From: Mariprofundaceae bacterium
Lineage (GTDB): Bacteria > Pseudomonadota > Zetaproteobacteria > Mariprofundales > J009
NCBI GenBank assembly: GCA_015489095.1
Contig: WFMN01000261.1
Location: 1 to 6,601 of the forward strand
Direction of reading: 5' to 3'
DNA length: 6,601 bases
Shown here: piece after piece, positions 5,738 through 6,601 of the stretch
Layout: the number at the start of each line of letters is the position of its first letter
Position numbering within the stretch: position 1 is the stretch's first letter
Notes under the pieces: generated by a model
Database searches by the model: none
Told to the model about the DNA's origin: nothing
What the model saw: only the letters and a program-made list of their open reading frames with translations
Position numbers and translations under genes: made by a program

Positions 5738-6293
5738 CGGAAGGATCAAGCGCCGGAGGTTGCTGATTGATCCGGTTTTCCAGTACCGTTTTGTCAAAAA
5801 AGTGACGGCCATGGGGGTGCTGGTGGTGCTCTTCGCGATGGTGGGCGTGCTGGTTGTGCTGTCACTGATGAAGCGCCATGTTGCCCAGCCCGACCCTTTT
5901 TCCAGCTCAGCGATAGACTCGCTTGCATCCATGCCGGATATCCCTTGGATTGTCGCCAATCTGTGGCCCTATCTGTTGTTGGCAGTGGCGTTGGTGGTTG
6001 TGGTGAGCGTCTTGTTCGGGGTGGTGGAGTCCTTCAAAATTGCGGGACCCGCGCACCGTATCCGGTTGTTACTGAAGGGGATGTCTGACGGCGACTTGCG
6101 TGGGGAACCGATCAGACTGCGCCGAAAGGATGAGTTGGAGAAGCTGTGTGCGGCGATCCTTCACACCCACGGGTCTTGGAGGCAAAGGATTGCTGACATG
6201 CAGCAGGTGTTCGACCTCAAGGTGGATGATGAGGCGAAGGTGGAGCTGCTACGGGACAAGCTGTTTGCGTTCAAGATTGGAGCGACCGATTGA
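5715..6293 (+). CDS. Two-pass membrane protein with a HAMP-like domain, no output domain
   Basis: I do not recognise this 192-residue protein as a named family. A basic cytosolic N-terminus (RIKRRR, 10-15) leads to IDPVFQYRF (18-26), a motif type seen before the first membrane helix in HAMP-containing sensor-like proteins. Membrane segments are at about 30-51 and 83-104, enclosing a periplasmic loop of roughly 30 residues. After the second segment comes a HAMP-like module (about 103-150) with the conserved Gly111-Pro112, a GMSDGDLRG turn (122-130) and IRLRRKDEL (133-141). The last 40 residues are charged and helical, with no kinase, methyl-accepting or cyclase domain. The start is uncertain: GTG 5715 and GTG 5727 both lack ribosome sites, and an in-frame TGA at 5709 rules out anything earlier without a frameshift. 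It follows flhB and overlaps the next gene, so a flagellar or chemosensory link is inferred from context only. Confidence 0.7.
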   Translation: MGFAVAASGRIKRRRLLIDPVFQYRFVKKVTAMGVLVVLFAMVGVLVVLSLMKRHVAQPDPFSSSAIDSLASMPDIPWIVANLWPYLLLAVALVVVVSVLFGVVESFKIAGPAHRIRLLLKGMSDGDLRGEPIRLRRKDELEKLCAAILHTHGSWRQRIADMQQVFDLKVDDEAKVELLRDKLFAFKIGATD

Positions 6294-6307
6294 AGGAAAT
6301 GTGCGGG

Positions 6308-6586
6308 ATGGGTGAAGCTTCTGTCTTGCCTAGGTGGCTGGTGGGGTTGCTGGCGGTGGGCGCGGTTTTTTTCTTTGGCGCCGGCTACGCCTACTCCGGG
6401 TTGCGCGCCTCGGATCGGAGCATCATCCGTATCGCTTACGCCAACGGCTACAAGGATGCGCTGGAGTACGCCTTTACGCTGGATCGTGATCAATTGGCGC
6501 AGTTGCAGCATGACCGCGCGCGGTTCAAGAGCCAGGTGTTGTATCAGGCGGAGGCCTATGTCGCCAAAGTCGAGCGCATGAATTAG
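6308..6586 (+). CDS. Small single-pass membrane protein with a helical tail, unknown function
   Basis: Unrecognised 92-residue protein. One membrane segment (about 10-30, WLVGLLAVGAVFFFGAGYAY) is followed by about 60 polar residues that look largely helical, with a Q/D/R-rich stretch DRDQLAQLQHDRARF (about 57-71) that could form a coiled coil. There is no cleavage site convincing enough to call a secreted protein, so a membrane-anchored form is likely. ATG 6308 was chosen because AAGGA (6293-6297) lies 10 nt upstream. In-frame alternatives are TTG 6290, which would overlap the preceding TGA, and ATG 6299. The close join to the HAMP-like gene implies co-expression and perhaps a shared complex. 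Coding potential is supported by the intact frame and coherent membrane-plus-helix layout, not by homology. Confidence 0.6.
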   Translation: MGEASVLPRWLVGLLAVGAVFFFGAGYAYSGLRASDRSIIRIAYANGYKDALEYAFTLDRDQLAQLQHDRARFKSQVLYQAEAYVAKVERMN

Positions 6587-6601
6587 GGCATTGGGATGCA
6601 G

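Noticed and set aside
6596..6601. Possible start of another gene at ATG 6596
   Set aside because: Only two codons are inside the window and no strong ribosome site precedes them, so nothing can be supported.

Overview
The window is a dense, GC-rich stretch of bacterial chromosome. The flagellar type III export proteins, GlyA and NrdR are all of the kind found in Pseudomonadota. A gamma- or zetaproteobacterium would fit, partly because of a REP-type palindrome pair, but no sequence here fixes the class, so the organism call is tentative. I see no IS element, CRISPR array, tRNA or rRNA.

Left block (1-2525, + strand): glyA (serine hydroxymethyltransferase), nrdR (ATP-cone repressor of ribonucleotide reductase genes) and yaaA (peroxide-stress protein) lie head to tail with gaps of 5 and 6 nt, so they are probably one transcript. 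The shared theme is DNA precursor supply and protection: GlyA makes the one-carbon unit used for dTMP, NrdR sets dNTP synthesis, and YaaA limits iron-driven damage to DNA.

Middle block (2526-3560): yaaA converges on a minus-strand mrp gene (Mrp/NBP35-family Fe-S carrier ATPase without the usual N-terminal MIP18-like domain). The 103-nt gap between them holds two REP-like palindromes in head-to-head orientation. Mrp is divergent from the flagellar genes across 68 nt that hold a promoter-like element readable either as a sigma-54 -24/-12 box or as an extended -10 box.

Right block (3561-6586, + strand): fliQ, fliR and flhB encode inner-membrane parts of the flagellar export gate. They lack the usual fliP just upstream, and flhA does not follow directly. 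Instead flhB is followed, through a stop/start overlap that opens only a 14-codon reading frame, by two small unrecognised membrane-protein genes. One product has two membrane segments and a HAMP-like module without an output domain. The other is a single-pass protein with a helical tail. Their position suggests, but does not prove, a flagellar or motility-related role.
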